Of a stretch of 64,000 nucleotides of DNA, positions 1-8,570 are shown piece by piece. Both the position numbers and the translations under genes were made by a program. Under the pieces are notes generated by a model. It did not search any database, was not told the DNA's origin, and was given only the letters and a program-made list of their open reading frames with translations. The first letter of the stretch is position 1. Each line of letters starts with the position of its first letter. Source of the stretch: Bowmanella denitrificans (GTDB lineage Bacteria; Pseudomonadota; Gammaproteobacteria; Enterobacterales; Alteromonadaceae); assembly GCF_039522935.1 (NCBI RefSeq), contig NZ_BAAAEI010000031.1:248001-312000 (forward strand), in the 5' to 3' direction.

Positions 1-400
1 GAGCGGGGATCTGCACATGCTGGTCACGGAACGGGTAGATGCCACCTTGCTGATGATAATAACCGGCATCCAGTGTTTTAAGTTGTGCCAGAGTCATGTC
101 TCTAATGTATCCCTGGCCATTGGTGGTGGCATTTACCGTGTCATCATGTCTGGCCACAAGTTGATTATCTGCACTGGCATGAATATCCATTTCAATCACA
201 TCAGCACCGAGTTGCCAGGCATTGAGTGCTGCTTCCAGCGTGTTTTTCGGCCTCAGGCCCTGGCCAGCGCCATGGGCAATAGTTTCAAAGCCCTGTTGCT
301 GATAATAAGTATGGGGTGGGACGTTATTTACAGCGGGAATTAAGGTTAAACCCAGATAAGCCAAGGCAAAGCCAGATAACCACAACAGTGCTTTGAGCAT
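1..400 (-). CDS. Glycerophosphodiester phosphodiesterase family protein, 3' end beyond the window
   Basis: Reading leftward from the ATG at 400, an open frame of 133 codons runs off the window edge. Residues 1-24 form a hydrophobic signal or anchor. The GDPD signature follows: IAHGAGQG with catalytic-type His43, PKNT, the acidic pair E70-x-D72 (EMDIH), and the second His in ARHDD (H85). GDPD enzymes hydrolyse glycerophosphodiesters to glycerol 3-phosphate and an alcohol. The leader suggests action outside the cytoplasm. The usual Arg after the first His is Gly here and the PENT Glu is Lys; AHGG-type variants exist, so activity is likely but unproven. No strong ribosome site is visible. Confidence 0.85.
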   Translation of the reverse strand, partial: MLKALLWLSGFALAYLGLTLIPAVNNVPPHTYYQQQGFETIAHGAGQGLRPKNTLEAALNAWQLGADVIEMDIHASADNQLVARHDDTVNATTNGQGYIRDMTLAQLKTLDAGYYHQQGGIYPFRDQHVQIPA

Positions 401-461
401 AATTGGTTGAGACAAGGTTAACTTTCTAGCATCTTACGTCTAACGAGCTATGCAGTGAAGC

Positions 462-1211
462 CTATCCGATCGCTGTGTAAAGCAGCTTCACACCCATCAG
501 CAACAGCAGTATATGTAGAGCACCCATAAAGGCCGCAGGATTCAGTCGCGAGCGAATCCATACACCGAGCCTAGTGCCCAGCCAGGCAAAAGGGGCAAAC
601 AGCATGGTTAAGCCGGCTAGTTGCCAATCCAGTACATTGAAATACATAAAAGGGCCCAGTTTAGCCAGATTCATACCGGCATAGACCACAGCACTGGTGG
701 CCACCAGAGTTGCTGGGGCTAAAGAGACGGACAATAAATGCATCATCAGGGGAGGTCCGCCAGCATGCAACAAGGTACTGCTCAGTCCCGATACGGTTGA
801 AAGTATCCATGCGGCAGGGCGGGACGCCAACCATTGGCTCTTGAGTTTGCGCAGCAGCAGATAACGCAAAGCAAACAGGCTGCTTAGTAATCCAATTATG
901 CCTTGCAGGCTTTGTGCTGATAACTTATTAAGTAGCAACGTGCCCAGTAACAACCCCAGCACCACACCGGGTAGCAATTGCATTAGATGTTGTCGGTTCC
1001 ATTGTTGCCAGTAGCTTTTCAGGCTGAATAAATCCGCCAGCAGTAATAAGGGTAACATTAGCCCCACGGCCTGCCTGGGGGGCAAAACCAGCAGCAGTAA
1101 TGGCACTGAGAAAATCCCCAGTGCCCCGGCAAAAGCGGATTTGGAAATCCCAGTCAGCACCACCACTACAGCAATCAGCAGTAGGCTGAGCGGGGCCAAC
1201 TCCTGCAGCAT
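462..1211 (-). CDS. TSUP/TauE-SafE family membrane transporter
   Basis: This 249-residue, highly hydrophobic protein has about eight predicted membrane spans, the length and spacing of the TauE/SafE (TSUP) family. Members export or import sulfite, sulfoacetate and similar organosulfur anions across the inner membrane. The N-terminal half contains the Gly/Pro-rich loop typical of the family (KSAFAGALGIFSVPLLLL) and the middle has HAGGPPLMMHLL. It starts 2 bases after the stop of the pirin-family gene, so the two are probably cotranscribed. The substrate cannot be read from the sequence; a link to redox or sulfur stress is only inferred from the pirin partner. Confidence 0.85.
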   Translation of the reverse strand: MLQELAPLSLLLIAVVVVLTGISKSAFAGALGIFSVPLLLLVLPPRQAVGLMLPLLLLADLFSLKSYWQQWNRQHLMQLLPGVVLGLLLGTLLLNKLSAQSLQGIIGLLSSLFALRYLLLRKLKSQWLASRPAAWILSTVSGLSSTLLHAGGPPLMMHLLSVSLAPATLVATSAVVYAGMNLAKLGPFMYFNVLDWQLAGLTMLFAPFAWLGTRLGVWIRSRLNPAAFMGALHILLLLMGVKLLYTAIG

Positions 1212-1213
1212 CT

Positions 1214-1912
1214 TCAGACTGCCTGAGCAGGCAAGTCAAACCACAAGGCCTGTAGATCTGTCTTCGCCTGCAAGTGCAGGGCATGGCTATGCACCAGGCC
1301 AACCCCGTCACCGCTGTGCAGACTTTGCTGACCGCTTTGCGCCTGCCCGCTAAGCATATGCAGGTAACCACTGCGGTCACCCACTGGTAGTTCAATGCTC
1401 TCTCCGGCCCGAAGCTCCAGGCGCGAGAGAGTGGCATCCTGGCGGATGGATAAGGTGCCGTCCCGACCATCGGGAGTAACCAGCGGCGTCAGTTTGTCCA
1501 TTTGCTGGATAGTCGCCTGTTGGTAGCCAGGTTTGACGCCCCGTACATTGGGTTGGATCCAGATTTGCAGGAAATGCACTGTGTCGGTGCGCGAGGCATT
1601 ATATTCTGAGTGCAGAATACCGCTGCCAGCACTCATTAACTGCACGTCTCCGGCAGGAATATTAAACTCATTGCCGGTACTGTCCTTATGCTGCAGAGCC
1701 CCTTCCAGCACATAGGATATAATCTCCATATCCCGGTGGCCGTGCGTATCAAAGCCAGCTCCACCCCGCACTCTGTCATCGTTGATCACCCGTAGTGCAG
1801 AGATGCCCATATGCTGAGCATCATGGTAATGGCCAAATGAAAAAGTATGGCGGCTGTCCAGCCAACCGAAGTTGGCGCGCCCGCGGCTGTCGGCAAGTCT
1901 GATGTAATCCAT
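1214..1912 (-). CDS. Pirin family protein (YhhW-like)
   Basis: A 232-residue bicupin. The pirin metal site is complete: H57 and H59 in GFDTHGHRDME, H101 and E103 in GILHSEYN, nearly the same numbering as characterised pirins and E. coli YhhW. Pirins bind Fe(II) or other metals, and some act as quercetin dioxygenases or redox sensors. The ATG at 1912 has a GAGGAA ribosome site 7 bases upstream. It forms a probable two-gene operon with the TSUP transporter downstream. The role is assigned by family only; the substrate is unknown. Confidence 0.9.
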   Translation of the reverse strand: MDYIRLADSRGRANFGWLDSRHTFSFGHYHDAQHMGISALRVINDDRVRGGAGFDTHGHRDMEIISYVLEGALQHKDSTGNEFNIPAGDVQLMSAGSGILHSEYNASRTDTVHFLQIWIQPNVRGVKPGYQQATIQQMDKLTPLVTPDGRDGTLSIRQDATLSRLELRAGESIELPVGDRSGYLHMLSGQAQSGQQSLHSGDGVGLVHSHALHLQAKTDLQALWFDLPAQAV

Positions 1913-2066
1913 GATTATTCCTCGGATTGAAGTTCACATGGCCTTACTATAGAAACGAATTTAGAGAACTTAAATTAGATAATATTCGAGGCTTAATTCG
2001 TTTATTTAGAATGTTGTCGGTGTTCGTTACCCTGCGACAGCTGCTATCTGAGGCTGAAATACAACG

Positions 2067-3113
2067 TCAGCCCAGGTAAGTGAATTTTTCCAGCAGCGTA
2101 GTGACTTCCCCACTGCCGGCTTGTTTTGCCCCGCCTAACAGGTAAATACCCTGGCTGGTCGCGACAGCCCCTAAACCATGGCGTGTCGAGCTCATGGTTA
2201 TCGGCAGGGTTTGCCATTTGTCGCTGGAAAACTGGTAGTGCCAAATTTGATCAAAGGCTTCGCTGGAGGTTAATGCCCATTTGTCCCCTTGCTGGGTGAA
2301 ATGATAGGCTTCGCCGCCAAAGACAAACAACTCGCCTTGCCAAATCGCCGCTGCGGTACCTGCGCTGGCTTTGGGCATGGGGGCAAGTTCAAACCAACGG
2401 TCGGTTTTCTTCTCATAGAAATCAACACGGGCCTGGTTTTCATGTCGTTTTTTATAAATGCGCCCTCCTACTACCAGCAAGCCATCGTTATGCACAAGAC
2501 AGGAAAAAGAGTTTCTGGCTAAGGGCAGTGGTGCCGCTGACTGCCACGAAGTGTCATCATAAAAATAATGTGCTGCGGTGTCAGTTGAATGGCCATTGAT
2601 AAGGGTGCGGCCACCAACAACATGCAAATCTTTACCTAAAAAGCTATAGCCAGCTTCTGCCTGAGGCCCTGGCAGTGCAGTAACTGACTGCCAGCTATCC
2701 GACAGGGAGCTAAGTTGCCAAACCTGGCTTTCTATCTTCCAGGGATCCTGTTTATCGGAACTGAATCCACCAATAGCAAATAAGGACTGATGGTTTGCTG
2801 CAAGCCCTAAGTGATGTCGTGGCTCTGGTAATTCAGGGCCTTTGTGCCAGATGTCTTGCTGGAAGTCATAAAGGTGAACGGACCTTGACGGGCTCATATT
2901 GCCCATTAGTCCCGCCCCTTCCTGTGCCAGTTCCAGAGCGCCAGCAATCACTATTCGGTTTTTAAATATACAAGGATAAATCTCTTGTAAAGGCACAGGA
3001 ATGGGAGCCAGATTCTGCCAATTTTTATTTGCCGCTACAGACATACGTGGTAGCAAACTGGCTGCCATTGCTGCACTGCCGGACAATACAAAACGTCTCC
3101 TTGTTAACATCAT
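2067..3113 (-). CDS. Tat-exported kelch-repeat beta-propeller protein
   Basis: 348 residues. The N-terminus carries a twin-arginine signal (TRRRFVLSGSAAMAAS, then cleavage near SVA), so the folded protein is probably exported by Tat. The rest is a run of kelch blades with repeated Gly-Gly pairs followed by hydrophobic and Trp positions (for example FAIGGF, LHVVGGR, LLVVGGR, FVFGGE, YLLGGA), enough for about six blades. NanM-type sialate mutarotases have this length and fold but normally use Sec export, so that function is only a possibility. The gene stands alone, with 94 bases to the LysR gene upstream. Confidence 0.8.
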   Translation of the reverse strand: MMLTRRRFVLSGSAAMAASLLPRMSVAANKNWQNLAPIPVPLQEIYPCIFKNRIVIAGALELAQEGAGLMGNMSPSRSVHLYDFQQDIWHKGPELPEPRHHLGLAANHQSLFAIGGFSSDKQDPWKIESQVWQLSSLSDSWQSVTALPGPQAEAGYSFLGKDLHVVGGRTLINGHSTDTAAHYFYDDTSWQSAAPLPLARNSFSCLVHNDGLLVVGGRIYKKRHENQARVDFYEKKTDRWFELAPMPKASAGTAAAIWQGELFVFGGEAYHFTQQGDKWALTSSEAFDQIWHYQFSSDKWQTLPITMSSTRHGLGAVATSQGIYLLGGAKQAGSGEVTTLLEKFTYLG

Positions 3114-3207
3114 TAGATTAACTTCCCTATTTATGCTGATTGGTTGTTCTGTCTGAATTGGCAGATTAACAAATTAACGCTTAGTTCAGATACCCAGTAA
3201 CCTGAAA

Positions 3208-4122
3208 TTAATCAGATGCTTCCAATTGCTCAGCCGTTAACATGGATTCTGACTGATAACGCAGCTCGCCAATAAAGGTGCGGGCCGCCGGTCCCAGGCG
3301 GTCGCCATCGGCAAAGCACAGGTACAGCTGAGCGGTGCGCTTTGCGCCCTGCGCCAGAGGTAATGGCTTCAGCAGGCCGGATTGCAGCTCCGCTTCAATG
3401 GCCGGCAGCGGTAACCAGGCATAACCAAAACCTTTACTGATCATATCGATAGAGGTGCGCATATGGCTTACTGTCCAACGTTGGTCGGCACCAAGCCAGC
3501 CTTCGTCCTTGCCACTGGTGCTGGCAGAATCCCTGACCACAATCTGTCGGTGTGACTTAAGATCCTCAAAACTTAAGTCCTGTTCCTGCTGGTGTAAGGC
3601 ATGCAGTGGGTTGGCGACGGCAAGAAATTCGATCTGACAAAACTCTTCGTTAAAGCCGTTGGCCAGGGTGACCGGGGATATGGCAATATCGACTCTGGCA
3701 TCTTCCAGCAGTTCCCGGGCACCGCTAAGCACGGTCTCCATCAATTCTATGCGCAGCAGGGGAAATTGTGCCGACACAGTATCGAGCACTCTATACAGCA
3801 ATGCCTGAGGGAAGACTTCGTCCACCGCAATTTTCAACTGCGTTTCTGTTCCTGCGCCTAAACCGGCCGCCACGGCTTCCAGCTTGGCTGCCTCTTCCAA
3901 CAGGTAATTTGCCCTGCGCAGCATTAACTCGCCGGCCTGGGTCAGCCGGACTTTACGCCCCTGCACCTTAAGCAATTTAACACCCAGCGAGTCTTCCAGT
4001 TTCTGCACGGCATGATGGATAGTGGACTGGCTTTTATGAATCGCATCACCGGCCTGACTGAAACCACCGTGTTCCACCACCGCACGAAACATGCGCCACT
4101 GTCCCAGGGTTGTTTTTAGCAT
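3208..4122 (-). CDS. LysR family transcriptional regulator
   Basis: 304 residues with an N-terminal winged helix-turn-helix at about 4-63 (FRAVVEHGGFSQAGDAIHKS, then a helix ending in KLLKV) and a periplasmic-binding-protein-like effector domain from about 90. The effector domain resembles that of the LysR protein encoded at 23785-24696. It lies downstream of the chromate transporter gene on the same strand with a 153-base gap, so it may have its own promoter. The target genes are not obvious from position; chrA is the nearest candidate. Confidence 0.85.
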   Translation of the reverse strand: MLKTTLGQWRMFRAVVEHGGFSQAGDAIHKSQSTIHHAVQKLEDSLGVKLLKVQGRKVRLTQAGELMLRRANYLLEEAAKLEAVAAGLGAGTETQLKIAVDEVFPQALLYRVLDTVSAQFPLLRIELMETVLSGARELLEDARVDIAISPVTLANGFNEEFCQIEFLAVANPLHALHQQEQDLSFEDLKSHRQIVVRDSASTSGKDEGWLGADQRWTVSHMRTSIDMISKGFGYAWLPLPAIEAELQSGLLKPLPLAQGAKRTAQLYLCFADGDRLGPAARTFIGELRYQSESMLTAEQLEASD

Positions 4123-4197
4123 CTTGTCTGCCTCACCTTGTTTGGGATAGCCAGAGTGCCGATCATCTTCAGCACAGCCGAACCGGCTATTGTATTC

Positions 4198-4231
4198 GAT
4201 TTAGTCAAATCAGGATGGCATATATGATGCC
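4198..4231. promoter_or_regulatory. Two small palindromes upstream of the LysR gene
   Basis: GATTT-AGTC-AAATC (4198-4211) and GGCAT-ATATG-ATGCC (4217-4231) sit in the 153-base gap before the LysR start. They are plausible operator or autoregulatory sites, but each is short and there is no independent support. Confidence 0.25.
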
Positions 4232-4275
4232 GTTTGTCCCAGAAAATAGAGCGATTGGTGAGCTAACGACAATGC

Positions 4276-5478
4276 TTAATGCCAGCCCAGACCTGCCGCC
4301 ACAGCACACAAGAGCACCAGTAAGTAGGGCGGTATCCGGGTAAACTGCAAAAGCGCGAAGCTGAGTAACGCCAGCAATAAATCCTGCATAGATAAAATAG
4401 CACTGCTGAGTACCGGCTGGATAAACGCGGCCAGTAACACCCCCACCACTGCTGCATTGACCCCACTAAGCGCCTGGCGAACCCCATGGCGCTTTCGCAG
4501 TTCAGACCAAAAAGGCAACACCCCCAATACCAGAATAAACGCAGGTAGAAAGATAGCGCTAAGCGCAATTAAGGCCCCTAACCAGGGGGAATGATTGGGA
4601 ACGGCAAAGGCCCCCAGAAAGGCTGAGAAGGTGAACAACGGCCCAGGTACGGCCTGGGCGGCACCATAACCGGCCAGAAAAGTATCCTGCGAGACCATAT
4701 CAGGTACCAGCTCCGCTTCAAGCAGGGGTAACACCACATGACCGCCACCAAAGACTAAAGCGCCACTGCGGTAAAAGCTGTCAAATAACCACAATGCAGG
4801 TTGGTGAAACAGATTGGCCAGGACAGGTAACAACAGCAGGAGCAGAAAGAACGTTAGTAGCAACAAGCCCGCCAGGGGTTTACTGATAACCGCTTGCAGC
4901 GGGGTGCTGTCGTTTTTGAGAGGTGGAAGAGTGAGTATAAATTTACCTGCCAGTGCCCCCAGTCCAATCGCCAGCAATTGCCAACCCGCCCCTGGTAGCC
5001 AAAGCAAGATCAGGCATACAACGAATGCCAGCGTTTTTCGTGGTATATCCGGGCAAAGCGTTTTTCCCATGCCCAGTATGGCTTGGGCCACCACCGCGAC
5101 AGCCAGCACTTTAAGGCCATGAAGCCAGTTTGAGCCAAAGCTGTTGCTGAGATCGTGCAGATACAAGGCAAAGCAAAACAAGGCCAGTGCTGAAGGCAGG
5201 GTAAATCCCAGCCAGGCGGCCAATGCCCCGGCAGCCCCACCACGTTGCAAACCGATGGCAATACCTACCTGACTGCTGGCCGGGCCGGGCAGAAACTGGC
5301 ATAACGCCAGCAACTCGGCATAAGCCTGCTCGGAAAGCCATTGGCGCTTGTACACAAATTCCTGACGAAAATAGCCCAGGTGAGCAATGGGGCCACCGAA
5401 AGACGTCAGTCCCAGACGTAAAAACACAGCAAAGATCGCCCAAAAGTGGTGTTGAACCGGATGAGATGCTGCAGGCAT
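4276..5478 (-). CDS. chrA: Chromate transporter, two-domain ChrA type
   Basis: 400 residues with two homologous CHR membrane domains. The first begins with FLRLGLTSFGGPIAHLGYF and includes CQFLPGPASSQ. The second repeats the pattern with SGALVFGGGHVVLPLLE and AAQAVPGPLFTFSAF. This duplicated, roughly 400-residue form is typical of proteobacterial ChrA, an inner-membrane chromate efflux protein. It is divergent from the MDR oxidoreductase gene starting at 5612. Many CHR proteins are annotated without a tested phenotype, so chromate as the natural substrate is inference from the family. Confidence 0.9.
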   Translation of the reverse strand: MPAASHPVQHHFWAIFAVFLRLGLTSFGGPIAHLGYFRQEFVYKRQWLSEQAYAELLALCQFLPGPASSQVGIAIGLQRGGAAGALAAWLGFTLPSALALFCFALYLHDLSNSFGSNWLHGLKVLAVAVVAQAILGMGKTLCPDIPRKTLAFVVCLILLWLPGAGWQLLAIGLGALAGKFILTLPPLKNDSTPLQAVISKPLAGLLLLTFFLLLLLLPVLANLFHQPALWLFDSFYRSGALVFGGGHVVLPLLEAELVPDMVSQDTFLAGYGAAQAVPGPLFTFSAFLGAFAVPNHSPWLGALIALSAIFLPAFILVLGVLPFWSELRKRHGVRQALSGVNAAVVGVLLAAFIQPVLSSAILSMQDLLLALLSFALLQFTRIPPYLLVLLCAVAAGLGWH

Positions 5479-5611
5479 AACCAGGGTTTTGATATTCAGA
5501 CCTGGCGCCTACTATAGCCAGCTGTGTTTCCACCATCAATGCCACTGAAGCTATTCATTGTGCCCGTATGCCGATACGGTTAATCTGAAAAAAACCATAA
5601 GGATTGCCAAT

Positions 5612-6634
5612 ATGGAAACCAACCTGGGCCTGGCCCTGAAACTGCTTGAAGATACCCAGGCACCCTTTCAACAGCGTCTGCAACTGGTTGAAAAACCTGT
5701 GGTCATGCCAAAAAAAGGCCAGGTACTGGTGAAAATGCTGGCAAGCCCTGTTAACCCTTCCGATCTGGTGTATCTGCGTGGTCAATATGGCTTACCTCCA
5801 CAGGATGGTACCTACGCAGGTTTTGAAGGCTGTGGTGAGGTAATAGCCGCCAATGCCGGACTATATGGGCGTTGGCTGGTGGGCAAACGGGTCGCTTTGT
5901 CGGCGCAACCTGGTCAGGACGGCCTTTGGGCAAGATATGCCTGTACCCTGGCCAGTTATTGTTTGCCCCTGCGAAAAGACATTGATAATGCCCAGGGCGC
6001 TACATTAATTGTCAATCCGCTGACATCTATTTGTTTGCTGGACAGAGCCAGAGAGCTGGGGGCCAAAGCAATAGTGATCAATGCTGCGGCCAGTCAGGTT
6101 GGCAAGGGCTTGATTCGTTATGCACAGAAACTCGGCATCAAGACCCTGGCAACGGTGCGTAGTCAAGCCAATGTGGAGACACTCAAAGCGCTTGGGGCAG
6201 ACTGGGTACTGCTGACCGGCGCCGAGGATTTTCCTGCACAGTTAAAGCAGGCGGTGCAGGCCAGTGGCGCGTCGGTATTAATGGATGCCGTGGCTGACGA
6301 TGACACCGCCAGAGTGCTCAGGCAGATGCCCGCCGGCAGCACCGCCATTGTGTATGGCCGCTTGCAGGAAAGTCAGGATCCTCTGGGCGGAAAATTCAGC
6401 GTGGCGGATGTCATCTTCCGCGGCATCAGCATTGAAGGCTTCTGGCTGGCCCGCACCCTCAAACATGCCCCCATTTGGAAAGTGCTGAATCTGAACCGCA
6501 AGGTACAGCAGCTGTTTGCCGACGGCACTTTCCACACTGACATTTATGCCCAATGCGGGTTTGACGATTTTATAGCGGCCCTGGAGCATTACGCTGAGCA
6601 CAAAAGTGACGGTAAAGTGCTTCTATGCCCTTAG
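5612..6634 (+). CDS. Zinc-free MDR oxidoreductase (quinone / 2-enoyl reductase type)
   Basis: I chose the ATG at 5612 because an AAGGA ribosome site lies 7 bases upstream and the family start fits there; an in-frame ATG at 5558 would add 18 unusual residues. The 340-residue product has the GroES-like N-domain (SPVNPSDLVYLRGQYG, then GFEGCGEV) and a Rossmann NADPH domain with AAASQVGKGLIRYA. The structural-zinc cysteines of classical alcohol dehydrogenases are missing, pointing to the quinone oxidoreductase/MECR branch, which reduces quinones or 2-enoyl thioesters with NADPH. It stands alone, divergent from chrA, and ends at a palindromic terminator. Confidence 0.85.
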   Translation: METNLGLALKLLEDTQAPFQQRLQLVEKPVVMPKKGQVLVKMLASPVNPSDLVYLRGQYGLPPQDGTYAGFEGCGEVIAANAGLYGRWLVGKRVALSAQPGQDGLWARYACTLASYCLPLRKDIDNAQGATLIVNPLTSICLLDRARELGAKAIVINAAASQVGKGLIRYAQKLGIKTLATVRSQANVETLKALGADWVLLTGAEDFPAQLKQAVQASGASVLMDAVADDDTARVLRQMPAGSTAIVYGRLQESQDPLGGKFSVADVIFRGISIEGFWLARTLKHAPIWKVLNLNRKVQQLFADGTFHTDIYAQCGFDDFIAALEHYAEHKSDGKVLLCP

Positions 6635-6673
6635 GGGCTGTTTATCTTATCGTACTCGAACGATAAACAGCCC
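6635..6673. terminator. Bidirectional hairpin between convergent genes
   Basis: A perfect 12-bp inverted repeat, GGGCTGTTTATC (6635-6646) and its complement (6662-6673), fills the gap between two convergent stop codons. The inner TTATCG/CGATAA offers a nested alternative stem. There is no long T-run on either side, so termination strength is uncertain. Confidence 0.65.
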
Positions 6674-6682
6674 ATGGGCAGG

Positions 6683-7075
6683 CTAAGGCATGCGCCGCCA
6701 AACTTCCTGCTCAACCAGTTTGCCGTCCTGCCAACGTTTTTTCTGCCATAGGTCGCCGTCTAACACATAGTCAAAGCGAAACTGGCCGTCGGCCGGGACG
6801 GGGTAAGAAGTATGCACCGGGCGCTCAGCATACGTGCTGTCGGTAGCCTCAAAATCGCCGGCACCGGCCGCCCAGAATTTGCCATCGGCCATGGTGATAA
6901 AGCTGAAGTGATTATCCGATACCACCTTAATGGCGCTGAGTTTCAGTCCTTCGTAATCAATGGTTTGCCCTTGCTCATCCACATAAAATCCGGACACCAA
7001 CTGCCAGCTGCCTTTTAGGGAATGGGCCAGTACACTGTTGGCAAACAGCGCAAACACTAACACCAGGTATTTCAT
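6683..7075 (-). CDS. Small secreted lipocalin-like protein
   Basis: The ATG at 7075 begins a clear Sec signal peptide (MKYLVLVFALFANSVLA). A TTG 6 bases upstream is also in frame but less likely. The mature part, about 113 residues, opens with LKGSWQLVSGFYVDEQG, the G-x-W start of small lipocalin-like beta-barrels, and ends in a Trp/Arg-rich strand (EQEVWRRMP). Function is unknown. It starts 2 bases after the stop of the secreted Rid-like gene, so the two are almost certainly one transcript and may work on the same small molecule in the periplasm. Confidence 0.7.
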   Translation of the reverse strand: MKYLVLVFALFANSVLAHSLKGSWQLVSGFYVDEQGQTIDYEGLKLSAIKVVSDNHFSFITMADGKFWAAGAGDFEATDSTYAERPVHTSYPVPADGQFRFDYVLDGDLWQKKRWQDGKLVEQEVWRRMP

Positions 7076-7077
7076 AT

Positions 7078-7530
7078 TCAATTTTCTCCTTTTTCTGCCA
7101 GTAGTACTTGTACTTCCACTTCAATTAAAAGCTCTTCACTATACAGGCGCTCCACCTGAACCCAGGTAGCACTTGGGTAACTGCCATGGGTAAAGAAGGT
7201 TTTGCGCAAATCCTGCGCCTTTTTCAACGCTTCCATGTCCAGGGTGTAAATGGTCTCCCTGATGATGGCCCTGGTATCAGTGCCATAGTCGGCCAGAATT
7301 TCGCCAATAGTCTGATAACAACTTTGCAGTTGTGCTGCCACATCGCCACCGGCGCCAACAATGCCAGACAAATAGAGTTGATCACCGACTCTGCTGACCA
7401 TGCTGAAACCGATTTCCTGCTCAAAAGGCGCATAGTGTTTACGCTCAATAACCTGTGCATTGGGGGCACTCTGACATTCACCCACACCTAGCGTTATACA
7501 AAACAAACTGGCTACTAACCATTTCAACAT
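7078..7530 (-). CDS. Exported RidA/YjgF-family protein lacking the catalytic Arg
   Basis: 150 residues with an N-terminal signal peptide (about 1-22) and a chorismate-mutase-like Rid domain at about 30-146. The C-terminal signature SYPSATWVQVERLYSEEL aligns with the RidA segment PARSTVEVARL, but the Arg that anchors the imine's carboxylate in RidA is Ala121 here, while the late Glu (IEVEV) is kept. Classical RidA is a cytoplasmic enamine/imine deaminase. An exported member without that Arg belongs to another Rid subgroup of unknown reaction. It precedes the lipocalin-like gene in a two-gene unit. Confidence 0.85.
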   Translation of the reverse strand: MLKWLVASLFCITLGVGECQSAPNAQVIERKHYAPFEQEIGFSMVSRVGDQLYLSGIVGAGGDVAAQLQSCYQTIGEILADYGTDTRAIIRETIYTLDMEALKKAQDLRKTFFTHGSYPSATWVQVERLYSEELLIEVEVQVLLAEKGEN

Positions 7531-7605
7531 TTTATCCTCCGGGCAAAAAGAGGACTAAAACACAAGATGTTCTAATTTAACAAACCATTCAATCTTATTT
7601 TGTTG

Positions 7606-8493
7606 TTAATTAACATGTTGAATTTCTGAATATCCCGATTTCTCACATTGTTTAGGTGTCAGCAGGAGAAATATATCGCTGGCAGCCTGGCTGGCCGGTA
7701 CATCAGGATAAAAACTAAGACGCTGCAGAACCAAAGGATAGTCCCCTGCTTTATAGGACTGTTCTGGTAACCACTGACCATACAAGTACCGAATCGCCGC
7801 TTCCAGTAGCTGGTCCCCGCCTTGTATGCTCAGCCGGGCATAGGTGCCGGCCGGTAGGGCGCTGGTGCAAATATCTTGCCCTGTTACGTGCTCGTTATTC
7901 TTATACTCGCATGCCAGGCCGAAGCGATACTTATCGGGGGGCGTCTCGGTGGGATCATCGTATAGCAGATTAAAGGTAGCACTTTTAGACGGCGGCAGAT
8001 GATTTGCCTTACGCCAGTCAATAAAACGCTGGATGCTCTGCCCAAGCCGCTGCGCAGGCCCCTGATGAATCAATAATGCGATAGGAGTAAGCGGGCGCTG
8101 CACCAGTTCAACCTGGTAATCGGAAGTGGACATGATTCTTGTCTCCTTAACAGATGGTTGATGCCACCATTGCCAATCAGGATGACGGCGAAACGCAGAA
8201 GGACTCTGACCACTGGCCTGACGGAAGGCACGTGAGAATCCCTCCAGGCTCTGGTAGCCATTATCCAGGGCGATGTCAGTAATGCTGAGCTGCTGGCGAA
8301 ATGCCAACTGCCAGGTTGCACGCTGCAGACGCAATTGGCGGATGTAGGCATTTAAGCCAATACCCATCTGAGCAGAAAATAGCCGACTGAAGTGAACAGG
8401 GGACTGATACGCCAGTTGGCACAATTCCTCCAGGCGCAGATCCTGAGCCAGATGACGCTCGATATATTCACAAACAGCTTGCAGATTTGGCAT
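7606..8493 (-). CDS. AraC family regulator with C-terminal GyrI-like effector domain
   Basis: I chose the ATG at 8493; a GTG three codons upstream is an alternative. Residues 1-100 form the two-HTH AraC DNA-binding unit (LEELCQLAYQSPVHFSRLF, then ITDIALDNGYQSLEGFSRAF). After a linker, residues 120-285 match the GyrI-like small-molecule-binding fold (from STSDYQVELVQRPLTPIALL onward), the Rob/YkgA/BmrR type of architecture. Such proteins usually sense amphipathic drugs or metabolites and activate export or detoxification genes. The exported Rid/lipocalin pair is downstream, 75 bases away. Confidence 0.88.
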   Translation of the reverse strand: MPNLQAVCEYIERHLAQDLRLEELCQLAYQSPVHFSRLFSAQMGIGLNAYIRQLRLQRATWQLAFRQQLSITDIALDNGYQSLEGFSRAFRQASGQSPSAFRRHPDWQWWHQPSVKETRIMSTSDYQVELVQRPLTPIALLIHQGPAQRLGQSIQRFIDWRKANHLPPSKSATFNLLYDDPTETPPDKYRFGLACEYKNNEHVTGQDICTSALPAGTYARLSIQGGDQLLEAAIRYLYGQWLPEQSYKAGDYPLVLQRLSFYPDVPASQAASDIFLLLTPKQCEKSGYSEIQHVN

Positions 8494-8570
8494 AGGTGTC
8501 ACTCGTTGACTTTGCCCAAAGCTTACCCGGCGTGTTTATCTGCTGCTTGACCCATCTTGCGCAATTTAGG

